Below the pieces are notes generated by a model that ran no database searches, was not told where the DNA came from, and saw only the letters and a list, made by a program, of their open reading frames with translations. The position numbers and the translations under genes are program-made. DNA of 64,000 bases from Dorea sp. AF36-15AT (GTDB taxonomy: Bacteria; Bacillota; Clostridia; Lachnospirales; Lachnospiraceae): the NCBI RefSeq assembly GCF_003477705.1, contig NZ_QUDV01000001.1:372001-436000 (forward strand), written 5' to 3'. Shown piece after piece: positions 34,116 to 42,053 of the stretch (positions are counted from its first letter, which is position 1; each line of letters starts with the position of its first letter).

Positions 34116-36755
34116 ATGCAGAAGTACGGAGTAAACGAACTGAGAAAGATGTTTCTGGAGTTCTTTGAGAGCAAGGGACATCTTGCAATGAAGAGTTTTT
34201 CACTGGTGCCTCATAATGATAAGAGTCTGCTTCTTATCAATTCTGGTATGGCACCGCTTAAACCATATTTTACAGGACAGGAGATCCCACCGAGAACAAG
34301 AGTAACTACATGTCAAAAATGTATTCGTACCGGAGATATTGAGAATGTAGGTAAGACTGCACGACACGGTACATTTTTCGAGATGCTGGGTAACTTTTCG
34401 TTTGGTGATTACTTTAAGAATGAAGCAATCCACTGGACATGGGAATTCCTGACAGAAGTAGTAGGTCTGGATGCTGACAGACTGTATCCATCTATCTATT
34501 TAGAGGATGATGAGGCATTTGAGATCTGGAACAAGCAGATTGGTATTCCGGAGGAACGTATCTTCCGTTTTGGTAAAGAAGATAACTTCTGGGAGCACGG
34601 TTCAGGTCCATGCGGTCCGTGTTCAGAGGTATATTATGACCGTGGTGAGAAATACGGCTGCGGCAAGCCTGGATGTACGGTAGGTTGTGAATGTGACCGT
34701 TACATGGAGATCTGGAACAACGTATTTACCCAGTTCGACAATGACGGTCATGGTAATTATACAGAGTTAGAGCAGAAGAACATTGATACCGGTATGGGAC
34801 TGGAGCGTCTGGCATGTATCGTGCAGGATGTAGATTCTATGTTTGATATTGATACGTTATTCGCACTGCGTCAGCATGTATGTAGTATGGCTGGTGTTGA
34901 ATACGGCAAGGATGATCAGACAGATGTGTCTATTCGTGTTATTACAGACCATATCCGTTCTGTAACATTTATGATTTCAGATGGTATTCTGCCTTCCAAC
35001 AGTGGACGTGGATACGTTCTTAGAAGATTGCTCAGAAGAGCATGTCGCCATGGAAGACTGCTTGGTATCAAAGGAGCATTCCTTGTGGAACTGGCAGAGA
35101 CCGTTATTGAAGGTTCCAAGGATGGATATCCGGAACTGGAAGAGAAGAAAGACTTTATCTTCAAGGTAATCACCAAGGAAGAAGAGCAGTTCAATAAGAC
35201 CATCGATCAGGGGCTTTCTATTCTTGCAGGAATGGAAGCAGAGATGGCAAAGAAGGGCGAGACAGTACTTGCCGGAGAAGAGGCGTTCCGTCTGTATGAC
35301 ACTTATGGATTCCCTGTAGATCTGACCAAGGAGATCCTGGAAGAAAAGGGAATGCAGATTGATGAAGAAGGCTTTAAGAAAGCTATGGAGGCTCAGCGTG
35401 AGACTGCCAAAGGTACGTTCGGTGAGCATAACTATATGGGAGCAGATGTGACGATTTACGAATCTATTGATCCATCTGTAACGACAGAGTTTGTGGGATA
35501 TGATCATACAGAGTATGAGTCTCCGGTAACGGTTCTGACTACCGAAGATGAGATTGTAGATGCATTGTCTGATGGTGACAGGGGAACAATCTTCGTAGAG
35601 AAGACTCCATTTTACGCTACCAGCGGTGGACAGCAGGCAGATACCGGTGTAATCCGCACAGCAGATTTTGAATTCCAGGTAGAGGATGTGAAGAAACTTC
35701 TGGGTGGCAAGATCGCTCATGTCGGACATGTTGCCAGGGGTATGGTAAAAGTTGGTGATACAGTAACACTTGAGATTGACAAAGAGAAGAGAGCACTGTC
35801 TGGAAGAAACCACAGCGCTACCCATCTGTTACAGAGAGCACTGCGTAATGTGCTTGGCAACCATGTAGAACAGGCCGGTTCTTATGTGGATGAGCACAGA
35901 CTGCGTTTCGACTTTACACATTTTTCAGCGATGACACCAGAAGAACTGGAGAAAGTAGAGCAGATCGTCAATGAACAGATCCGCGCACATCTTCCGGTTA
36001 AGGTTGAAAATATGCCAATCGAAGAGGCAAGAAAAACAGGGGCAGCTGCATTGTTCGGCGAGAAATATGGTGATATTGTACGTGTTGTAAGCATGGGTGA
36101 TTTCTCTATCGAATTCTGTGGCGGTACTCATGTGGAGAATACAGGTGTGATCAATGCATTCAAGATCATTTCCGAAACAGGTGTAGCAGCAGGCGTGCGT
36201 CGTATTGAAGCACTGACATCTGACGGACTGCTGGCTTACTATGATGAGACAGAGAAGAAGCTTGAGGAAGCAGCTAAGATCCTGAAGACAACGCCGGATC
36301 AGTTGGCAGAGAAGCTGACTCACCTTCTTGCGGAGAATAAGTCACTGAAGTCTGAATTGGAAAGTGCTAAGAGCCAGCTTGCAAAGAACGCTCTTGGTGA
36401 TGTTATGGATCAGGTTGTCGAAGTAAATGGCGTGAAGTTCCTGGCTGCTCATATTTCAGGAGTCGATATGAATGAATTGCGTGAACAGGGCGACCAGTTG
36501 AAAGAAAAGCTTGGAGAAGGTGTACTCCTTCTGGCATCTGATGTAAATGGTAAGGTTAATCTGGTAGCTATGGCAACAGACGGAGCCATGGCTAAAGGAG
36601 CACATGCAGGCAAGCTGATCAAAGAAGTCGCAGCTGTAGTAGGCGGTGGCGGCGGTGGCCGTCCGAATATGGCGCAGGCCGGTGGTAAGAATCCGGCAGG
36701 AATTACTGACGCACTTAGCAAAGCGAAGGCAGTTCTGGAGAGTCAGCTTGCATAG
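34116..36755 (+). CDS. alaS: Alanyl-tRNA synthetase
   Basis: Charges tRNA-Ala. Class II catalytic core at the N-terminus (FFESKGHLAMKSFSLVP, GNFSFGDYFK, ending near residue 460), the editing domain with zinc ligands in NHSATHLLQRAL and CGGTHVENTG, and the C-Ala domain with the glycine-rich tail (VGGGGGGRPNMAQAGG). 879 residues, full length. AGGAGGACG precedes ATG. Own promoter; rpsU follows with its own. Confidence 0.97.
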   Translation: MQKYGVNELRKMFLEFFESKGHLAMKSFSLVPHNDKSLLLINSGMAPLKPYFTGQEIPPRTRVTTCQKCIRTGDIENVGKTARHGTFFEMLGNFSFGDYFKNEAIHWTWEFLTEVVGLDADRLYPSIYLEDDEAFEIWNKQIGIPEERIFRFGKEDNFWEHGSGPCGPCSEVYYDRGEKYGCGKPGCTVGCECDRYMEIWNNVFTQFDNDGHGNYTELEQKNIDTGMGLERLACIVQDVDSMFDIDTLFALRQHVCSMAGVEYGKDDQTDVSIRVITDHIRSVTFMISDGILPSNSGRGYVLRRLLRRACRHGRLLGIKGAFLVELAETVIEGSKDGYPELEEKKDFIFKVITKEEEQFNKTIDQGLSILAGMEAEMAKKGETVLAGEEAFRLYDTYGFPVDLTKEILEEKGMQIDEEGFKKAMEAQRETAKGTFGEHNYMGADVTIYESIDPSVTTEFVGYDHTEYESPVTVLTTEDEIVDALSDGDRGTIFVEKTPFYATSGGQQADTGVIRTADFEFQVEDVKKLLGGKIAHVGHVARGMVKVGDTVTLEIDKEKRALSGRNHSATHLLQRALRNVLGNHVEQAGSYVDEHRLRFDFTHFSAMTPEELEKVEQIVNEQIRAHLPVKVENMPIEEARKTGAAALFGEKYGDIVRVVSMGDFSIEFCGGTHVENTGVINAFKIISETGVAAGVRRIEALTSDGLLAYYDETEKKLEEAAKILKTTPDQLAEKLTHLLAENKSLKSELESAKSQLAKNALGDVMDQVVEVNGVKFLAAHISGVDMNELREQGDQLKEKLGEGVLLLASDVNGKVNLVAMATDGAMAKGAHAGKLIKEVAAVVGGGGGGRPNMAQAGGKNPAGITDALSKAKAVLESQLA

Positions 36756-36800
36756 ATTGCACAGAATGGCAAGCTTTTAGCAGAAAAATCCAGAAAGTTA

Positions 36801-36828
36801 TTGACGAAGCGAAAATATATGCTATAAT
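36801..36828 (+). promoter_or_regulatory. Sigma-A promoter for rpsU
   Basis: TTGACG and perfect TATAAT separated by 16 bases, 80 bases upstream of rpsU. Confidence 0.8.
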
Positions 36829-36907
36829 CTAATGTAGTGCAAAAAATATACCCGAACAGTCATATATTGCACAATTTACGGCTGGAGGGGAGGTTAGGTG
36901 TGAGACT

Positions 36908-37084
36908 ATGTCAAATGTAATCGTTAAAGAAAACGAGACGTTAGATAGTGCTTTACGCAGATTCAAAAGAAACTGCGCAAAGGCTGGAATCCAGCAGGAG
37001 ATTCGTAAAAGAGAGCATTACGAGAAGCCAAGCGTAAGACGTAAAAAGAAATCTGAAGCAGCTAGAAAACGTAAGTATAACTAA
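36908..37084 (+). CDS. rpsU: 30S ribosomal protein S21
   Basis: A 58-residue, highly basic protein: ATG TCA AAT GTA begins [19 protein letters not shown], followed by [20 protein letters not shown] and a Lys/Arg tail. It joins the 30S subunit late and influences initiation. GAGGGGAGG lies upstream with a somewhat long spacer. Monocistronic between its own promoter and terminator. Confidence 0.96.
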   Translation: MSNVIVKENETLDSALRRFKRNCAKAGIQQEIRKREHYEKPSVRRKKKSEAARKRKYN

Positions 37085-37095
37085 TATGTGCAAAT

Positions 37096-37129
37096 AAAAG
37101 CAGAGTATCGTATGGTACTCTGCTTTTTT
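37096..37129 (+). terminator. Intrinsic terminator after rpsU
   Basis: GCAGAGTA and TACTCTGC form an eight-pair stem preceded by AAAA and followed by TTTTTT. Confidence 0.92.
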
Positions 37130-37202
37130 ATCCAACGATGCTTGGAATATGACTTTGAGCGAGTTTGCGTTAAGACGCGCTTAAATTTTTTTGAAAAAGT
37201 AC

Positions 37203-37231
37203 TTGACGAATTTTAGACTGAGGTCTATAAT
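37203..37231 (+). promoter_or_regulatory. Sigma-A promoter for the argD-like gene
   Basis: TTGACG and perfect TATAAT with a 17-base spacer, after the rpsU terminator. Transcription would start near 37238 and immediately enter a terminator-like hairpin. Confidence 0.8.
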
Positions 37232-37248
37232 GCAATCAAACGAAAGGC

Positions 37249-37290
37249 AAAGGCGCCATGCATGATATATGCGTGGTGCCTTTTTCTTTT
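37249..37290 (+). terminator. Terminator-like hairpin in the leader of the argD-like gene
   Basis: AAAGGCGCCATGCAT pairs over 15 positions (two G-T) with ATGCGTGGTGCCTTT across a five-base loop, then TTTTTCTTTT. It begins about ten bases after the expected transcription start, so most transcripts would end at about 50 nt unless read-through occurs. No second promoter with a good -35 lies between it and the gene. Confidence 0.8.
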
Positions 37291-37338
37291 ATAAAATTAT
37301 AATTATTCAGACTTGGGAAATGAAATGGAGGAATTAAC

Positions 37339-38580
37339 ATGAAGTTAAAGGACACAGGACTTACAGCACAGGAATTGAAAGATATGGTCAACAAATATAT
37401 GATCGAGACCTATGCGAGATATGATTTTATTGCAGAGCGTGCAGAAGGAATGTACCTTTATGATGAGAACGGAACACCATATCTTGATTTTTACGGCGGC
37501 GTAGCAGTTAATAGCCCTGGCAACAGAAATCCAAAGGTTGTAGCAGCAGTCAAGGATCAGGTAGACGATATCATGCATACCTTTAACTATCCATATACAG
37601 TACCACAGGCATTACTTGCTAAGAAGATCTGCGATACCATCGGAATGGATAAGATCTTTTATCAGAACTCTGGTACAGAAGCAAATGAATGTATGATCAA
37701 GATGGTCCGTAAATACGGCATTGAGAAATTTGGACCAAACAGATATGAGATCATCACAGCAAAAGAAGGATTCCATGGAAGAACAATGGGAGCTGTAGCA
37801 GCAACAGGACAGCCTGATTCAGCAATCCAGAAAGATTTTGGACCAATGCTTCCTGGATTCTCCTATGCAGAATATAATAACCTGGAAGATTTCGCTTCTA
37901 AGGTAACACCAAATACCATCGGCATTATGATTGAGCCTGTACAGGGCGAGGGTGGTGTACATCCTGCAACACAGGAATTTATCGAAGGTCTTCGCAAGCT
38001 GTGCGATGAGAAGGACATCGTGCTGATGTTTGATGAGGTACAGACTGGATGGGGACGTACCGGAGCACCAATGGCATACATGGGATACGGAGTAAAGCCT
38101 GATATCGTATCTATGGCAAAGGCTATGGGAGGCGGAATGCCGATCGCAGCATGCTGTACAACAAAAGAAATCGCAGAGGCATTTGGCTCAGGAACACATG
38201 GTTCTACATATGGCGGACATCCGGTAGCATGTGCAGCTGCACTGGCATCTATCTCAGAGATTCTTGACAAAGATCTGAGCGGCAATGCAAAGGTTGTCGG
38301 AGAGTATATGGTAGAGCAGATGGCAAAACTTCCTCATGTAAAAGAAGCAAGAGGACGCGGACTTCTGGTAGGATGCGAATATGATCTGCCGATCGCTCTG
38401 GAAGTAAAATGGGGTTGCATGAGACGCCATGCGCTGATTACAGCAATCGGTTCAAGTGTAAACCGTATGATTCCACCGCTTATTGCTACAAAAGAAGATG
38501 TAGATAAACTGATGGGAATCATGGAAGAATCTATTAACGAAGCAGTAGAAAAGTATCAGAAATTAACAAAAGCTGCATAG
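37339..38580 (+). CDS. argD: Acetylornithine-type class III aminotransferase
   Basis: PLP-dependent omega-aminotransferase, 413 residues. Motifs: NSGTEANECMIKMVRKYG, FHGRTMGAVAATG, the PLP-holding DEVQTGWGRTG and the Schiff-base lysine in SMAKAMGGGMPIAA. The closest role is N-acetylornithine aminotransferase in arginine synthesis, but the family also covers ornithine, GABA and putrescine aminotransferases, and no other arg gene is beside it. AGGAGGAATT precedes ATG. Expression probably depends on read-through of the leader hairpin. Confidence 0.8.
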   Translation: MKLKDTGLTAQELKDMVNKYMIETYARYDFIAERAEGMYLYDENGTPYLDFYGGVAVNSPGNRNPKVVAAVKDQVDDIMHTFNYPYTVPQALLAKKICDTIGMDKIFYQNSGTEANECMIKMVRKYGIEKFGPNRYEIITAKEGFHGRTMGAVAATGQPDSAIQKDFGPMLPGFSYAEYNNLEDFASKVTPNTIGIMIEPVQGEGGVHPATQEFIEGLRKLCDEKDIVLMFDEVQTGWGRTGAPMAYMGYGVKPDIVSMAKAMGGGMPIAACCTTKEIAEAFGSGTHGSTYGGHPVACAAALASISEILDKDLSGNAKVVGEYMVEQMAKLPHVKEARGRGLLVGCEYDLPIALEVKWGCMRRHALITAIGSSVNRMIPPLIATKEDVDKLMGIMEESINEAVEKYQKLTKAA

Positions 38581-38601
38581 CATAAAACAAACTCCTAATA
38601 T

Positions 38602-38638
38602 AAAGGATATGCCGGGTATTAAACCAGCATATCCTTTT
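38602..38638. terminator. Bidirectional terminator overlapping the maf stop
   Basis: AAAGGATATGC-C-GG pairs with CC-A-GCATATCCTTT around GTATTAAA, with T-tracts on both strands. The minus-strand stop codon of maf (38619-38621) lies in the loop, so the last maf codons form one arm. Confidence 0.85.
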
Positions 38639-39182
38639 TAAGTTCCTGATAAAGTCTTGCTACAGGAAGTCCGACTACATTATTATAGTCGCCGTGTATT
38701 TCTTTTACATGGATAGCAAAAGTTCCCTGAATACCATAAGCGCCGGCTTTGTCCATTGGATCACCGGAAGCGATATAGCGAAGCAGATCCTGGCGGTCTA
38801 CCGGGTAAAATGTGACATCTGTACGCTCACAAAAAGTCTTCATAGAAGTGCCATGAATGATGGCAACGCCGGTATATACCTGATGGGTGCGGTCAGCTAA
38901 CATCGACAGCATATTCAGAGCTTCTTCTTCATCCTCGGGCTTACCGAGAATTTCGTCGCGGTATACAACGATGGTATCTGCGCCGATCACTACATCGCCA
39001 TTCTTGGCATGATTTTTCCAGACATCCATTGCCTTCTGGCGGGCAAGCTCCATAACGATATCGGGTGGTGCTTCGCCTGTGATTTTTTCTTCAATCCCAG
39101 ATGGAATAATATCAAAGTAAATGCCGCATTTTGCAAGGAGTTCCCGGCGTCTTGGGGATGCCGAGGCAAGGATATAGTTCAT
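38619..39182 (-). CDS. maf: Maf family nucleotide pyrophosphatase
   Basis: Hydrolyses non-canonical or modified nucleoside triphosphates (dTTP/UTP pyrophosphatase type) and has been linked to septum formation. Signature N-terminus LASASPRRRELLAKCG, catalytic GADTIVVYRDEILGKP, and DKAGAYGIQG near the C-terminus. 187 residues. AGAGGT upstream of the ATG on the minus strand. Confidence 0.94.
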   Translation of the reverse strand: MNYILASASPRRRELLAKCGIYFDIIPSGIEEKITGEAPPDIVMELARQKAMDVWKNHAKNGDVVIGADTIVVYRDEILGKPEDEEEALNMLSMLADRTHQVYTGVAIIHGTSMKTFCERTDVTFYPVDRQDLLRYIASGDPMDKAGAYGIQGTFAIHVKEIHGDYNNVVGLPVARLYQELKKDMLV

Positions 39183-39260
39183 GCTGATAACCTCTTTTCT
39201 TTTAGATTCTGTTGAATTATAATTGTATTATAACGGAAAAATGAACAGGAGGGAATACCA

Positions 39261-39803
39261 ATGTACATCAGTGAAATCGTAACTACAGTTCCAGAAAATG
39301 TGAAAGAAAGAGCTTCTCTTGAACAGAAAGTGTATCAGGTGTTTCAAAAGCTGGGAATCCCATTTGAAAGAGTAGATAATGATCCGGCCGCATCTATGGA
39401 AGAGTGCAGAGGGATTGGTGAAGTGTTTGGTTCACCGGTAAGAAAAGATGTTTTTTTATGTAATCAGAAAAAGACGAGCTTCTTTTTGTTAGTTATGCCG
39501 GAGGAAAAAGCATTTGATACATCAGCCTTTAGTAAAAAACTGGGAGTGTCGCATATGTCATTTGCTTCACCGGAACTTATGTGGGAGCATCTTGGTACAA
39601 GACCAGGATCAGCTAGTGTTGTAGGTTTGCTGAATGATGAAGATGACTATGTGCAGTTAATCCTGGATAAAGAAGTAGCAGAATCAGAGTATTTTGTATG
39701 CAATACAGGGATTAATACGACACATCTGAAGATCCGGACACAGGATCTGATTAAGAAGTTTCTTCCGTATACACATCACAGACCGAGAATTGTAGATTTG
39801 TAG
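39261..39803 (+). CDS. YbaK/ProX-type prolyl-tRNA editing protein
   Basis: A 180-residue member of the YbaK / aminoacyl-tRNA deacylase family, the free-standing relatives of the ProRS INS editing domain. Visible features: KDVFLCNQKKTSFFLLVMPEEK with the family lysine, LGTRPGSASVVGLLND and the C-terminal CNTGINTTHLKIRTQDL. It most likely deacylates Ala-tRNA-Pro (PrdX/ProX) rather than Cys-tRNA-Pro; the specificity is inferred from the overall pattern. AGGAGGGAA upstream. Confidence 0.88.
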   Translation: MYISEIVTTVPENVKERASLEQKVYQVFQKLGIPFERVDNDPAASMEECRGIGEVFGSPVRKDVFLCNQKKTSFFLLVMPEEKAFDTSAFSKKLGVSHMSFASPELMWEHLGTRPGSASVVGLLNDEDDYVQLILDKEVAESEYFVCNTGINTTHLKIRTQDLIKKFLPYTHHRPRIVDL

Positions 39804-39847
39804 ACTACATAATATAGATTTGGGGATATGGTAAGGGATGTGGTTTT

Positions 39848-40549
39848 GTGCGAAAAATGGAGTATGAAGAACTGGAACAAATACTAAATGAACGCAAAGA
39901 TAATGAGAAACTGGAACTTAGAGATCTGGAATTTGATGATATGGATCTGTCAGACAGAGACCTTCACAATATAGACTTTGAGGTATGCATGTTCTGCAAT
40001 GTCAAGTTAGATGGAGCAGATCTGTCAGAGTCCAGTGTGAAGAATGCACAGTTGGACGGATGCTCGTTACGTAGTGTTAATTTTCAAAATGCTGAGATGT
40101 GGGGAGCCTGTATGCGTGGGTGTGATATGACAGGTTGCAATATCTGTGGCGCAAATCTGTATGCAGCGGTATTGGAGAATGCAATTCTGACAGATGTTAA
40201 GGCAGATGAGAATACCAAGTGGTATCGTCTGCGATGTCCGGAGACAGGAGCGTTTGTTGCATACAAAAAATGTGTATATGACCGGATTGTGCAACTGCTG
40301 GTTCCGGCGGACGCCAAACGCACTTCATCTACGTATCCGGCCTGCCGGTGTAATAAGGCGAAAGTGCTTACGATCAAAAGCTTTGATGAAACAGAAGAAT
40401 TTGATGAAGCGTGGTCTTTGGTAGATGAGAATTTTGTCTATCGTAAAGGTCAGTGGGTAGAGGTGAAAGATTTTAACGAAGATCGGTGGTTCGATTCTAC
40501 TACAGGAATTCATTTCTGGATGAACAGGGAAGAAGCGATGAAATATTAA
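39848..40549 (+). CDS. Pentapeptide-repeat protein with a DUF5758-like C-terminal domain
   Basis: The first 125 residues form a pentapeptide-repeat helix (ADLSESSVKNAQLDGCSL, ANLYAAVLENAIL). The rest (CPETGAFVAYKKC to the end, with RTSSTYPACRCNKAKVL and aromatic FNEDRWFDSTTGIHFW) resembles the small domain often found after such repeats in phage and bacterial proteins (I recall it as DUF5758). Function unknown. GTG start with AAGGGA nine bases before; the ATG at 39857 is an alternative. The nested-hairpin element lies directly downstream. Confidence 0.8.
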   Translation: MRKMEYEELEQILNERKDNEKLELRDLEFDDMDLSDRDLHNIDFEVCMFCNVKLDGADLSESSVKNAQLDGCSLRSVNFQNAEMWGACMRGCDMTGCNICGANLYAAVLENAILTDVKADENTKWYRLRCPETGAFVAYKKCVYDRIVQLLVPADAKRTSSTYPACRCNKAKVLTIKSFDETEEFDEAWSLVDENFVYRKGQWVEVKDFNEDRWFDSTTGIHFWMNREEAMKY

Positions 40550-40565
40550 AAAATATTAAAAGAAA

Positions 40566-40737
40566 AGCCAGAGCTTTCAAGATGTATATCAGCTGGGAGT
40601 CAATCCCCCAGCTGATATAGCCTCCGGCAGGATTGCAGAGGTGCGCAGTAGAAGTATGTCATGCAATTGCATGACGCGCACCTCGCAGCAAGAATGCCGA
40701 GGCATTCTTGAACAAAAATCACCTGAAAGTTCTGGCT
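40566..40737. repeat. Nested inverted-repeat element (three hairpins closed by an outer stem)
   Basis: A 172-bp intergenic block. Outer arms 40566-40579 and 40724-40737 pair over 14 positions (one G-T). Inside: hairpin 1, arms 40585-40597/40607-40619, 13 perfect pairs with a nine-base loop; hairpin 2, GAGGTGCGC 40638-40646 with GCGCACCTC 40676-40684, enclosing the perfect 18-bp palindrome GTCATGCAATTGCATGAC (40658-40675); hairpin 3, CAAGAATGCC 40689-40698 with GGCATTCTTG 40701-40710. It lies between convergent genes. It could be a non-autonomous palindromic repeat, a structured RNA, or a complex bidirectional terminator; no target-site duplication is obvious. Confidence 0.85.
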
Positions 40738-40757
40738 CATTTATTATGTGAGATCTA

Positions 40758-41882
40758 TTATTTTGCATTTACAGCGATACCGTTGACTTCGACCTCTTCA
40801 TCGATCGGAATGACCAGACATTTTCTGCCGTCAATGACCTGAATATCCACCAGATCAGCACGATCCGGGTTGACATTCACCACAATCTCAGGTGTTTTGA
40901 CGCTGAACTTGCGGGTTTCGGCAATGTTCGATGCAAGCAGGGTGGTCTGTCTGCCGATGGTTTCATCGTAATCTTTGTCAAAGCTTTCCATCTTTTCTTC
41001 CGGTACGCCGCTGGCGGTGAAGAGGCGTTTGACTTCCTGCTTGCCGAGAGTCAGCGGTTCCGGTGCATCCTTGGTCTCCTCAATCATTTCATTTAGATTT
41101 TCGTGAATCGTGCGGACAACCGAATAATCGCAGTCATCCTTTAAGGTGCTGACGAGAATATCCTGGAAAGATTCTTTCTGCGTGCCGGCACTTATGGCTT
41201 CGCTGCAGCCTAAGACATTTGCCACAAAGTAATCCTGCAGTTCTTCCGGCTTCTTAGAATAGAACATCAGGTGATGCAGGTCGGTGCTGCGGTCATTAAA
41301 CGCCGGGAAGAGGAATGCATTGGCAGGCATGCCCACTACCCAGTCGCGGACACGGTCTTCAATACTGTTATTGACAGCGTTGTAGCAGAGCCCAGGCTTA
41401 GACATGGCTACCGGACAGATGCAGCAGAGAATGTGCTCATAGACCTCATCGGAAGCGTCAAACATTTCCATGCCGTCAGTAGACTTGCCAGGGATATCAT
41501 ATACCGCATGGATCAGCAGGATCAGATAATGTTCGCCAAAATCATAGAATTCAATGACCTTATCATAGAATTCTTCCAACAGAATATCATCTTGTAATTT
41601 ACTTTCTTTCAGGCGAAGCAGAGACTCCTGTGTACCGCCTGCAAGCTCCTGCTCCAGGGGAAATTCCATGTGGATCAGGTTCTTGCCGATCGTGCCGGAC
41701 AGGGCTTTTTTGAAAATGTCAAAGTATTTGAAGGATTCTTCTTCCGGAAGTGACAGGAACGCTTCTTTGAATTCCATTTTTTTCTCCTTGTCACCATCTA
41801 CATAACAGCCGCAGATGCGGGTGATCGCACAGTTCTCCGGGGAAAACTGTTTGCGTATTTCAAGTATTTCTTTCTTATTCAT
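40758..41882 (-). CDS. DUF4317 family protein
   Basis: A 374-residue soluble protein matching the DUF4317 pattern common in Lachnospiraceae: N-terminus MNKKEILEIRKQF, then CAITRICGCYVDGDKEKK. No membrane segment, no known catalytic motif; several conserved Cys (CCICPVAMSKPGLCYN). Function unknown. Start chosen at 41882 because GGAGAG lies seven bases upstream on the minus strand; the frame runs on to 41918 without a site. Convergent with the pentapeptide gene. Confidence 0.8.
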   Translation of the reverse strand: MNKKEILEIRKQFSPENCAITRICGCYVDGDKEKKMEFKEAFLSLPEEESFKYFDIFKKALSGTIGKNLIHMEFPLEQELAGGTQESLLRLKESKLQDDILLEEFYDKVIEFYDFGEHYLILLIHAVYDIPGKSTDGMEMFDASDEVYEHILCCICPVAMSKPGLCYNAVNNSIEDRVRDWVVGMPANAFLFPAFNDRSTDLHHLMFYSKKPEELQDYFVANVLGCSEAISAGTQKESFQDILVSTLKDDCDYSVVRTIHENLNEMIEETKDAPEPLTLGKQEVKRLFTASGVPEEKMESFDKDYDETIGRQTTLLASNIAETRKFSVKTPEIVVNVNPDRADLVDIQVIDGRKCLVIPIDEEVEVNGIAVNAK

Positions 41883-42053
41883 ATTGATCTCTCCATTCCG
41901 CCGCAGAGTACGGCACAAAGTAAAATCTATTTTAGCACAAAAGAAGAGAAGAGTGCAAATAATCTGGATTAAGATATGAGTGAATAAATCACAAGTTCTA
42001 TTTATGACATTTGCGGCTTACAATAGTAATAAATACTCAGGGTGTGGTATATA

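Noticed and set aside
34977..35825. 282-codon open frame on the minus strand inside alaS
   Set aside because: Fully antisense to conserved AlaS codons, no ribosome site, composition expected from the reverse frame of a Glu/Asp-rich gene.
40566..40737. CRISPR array or integron site at the repeat-rich gap
   Set aside because: The repeats are inverted and each occurs once; there is no regular repeat-spacer pattern and no integrase or cas gene nearby.
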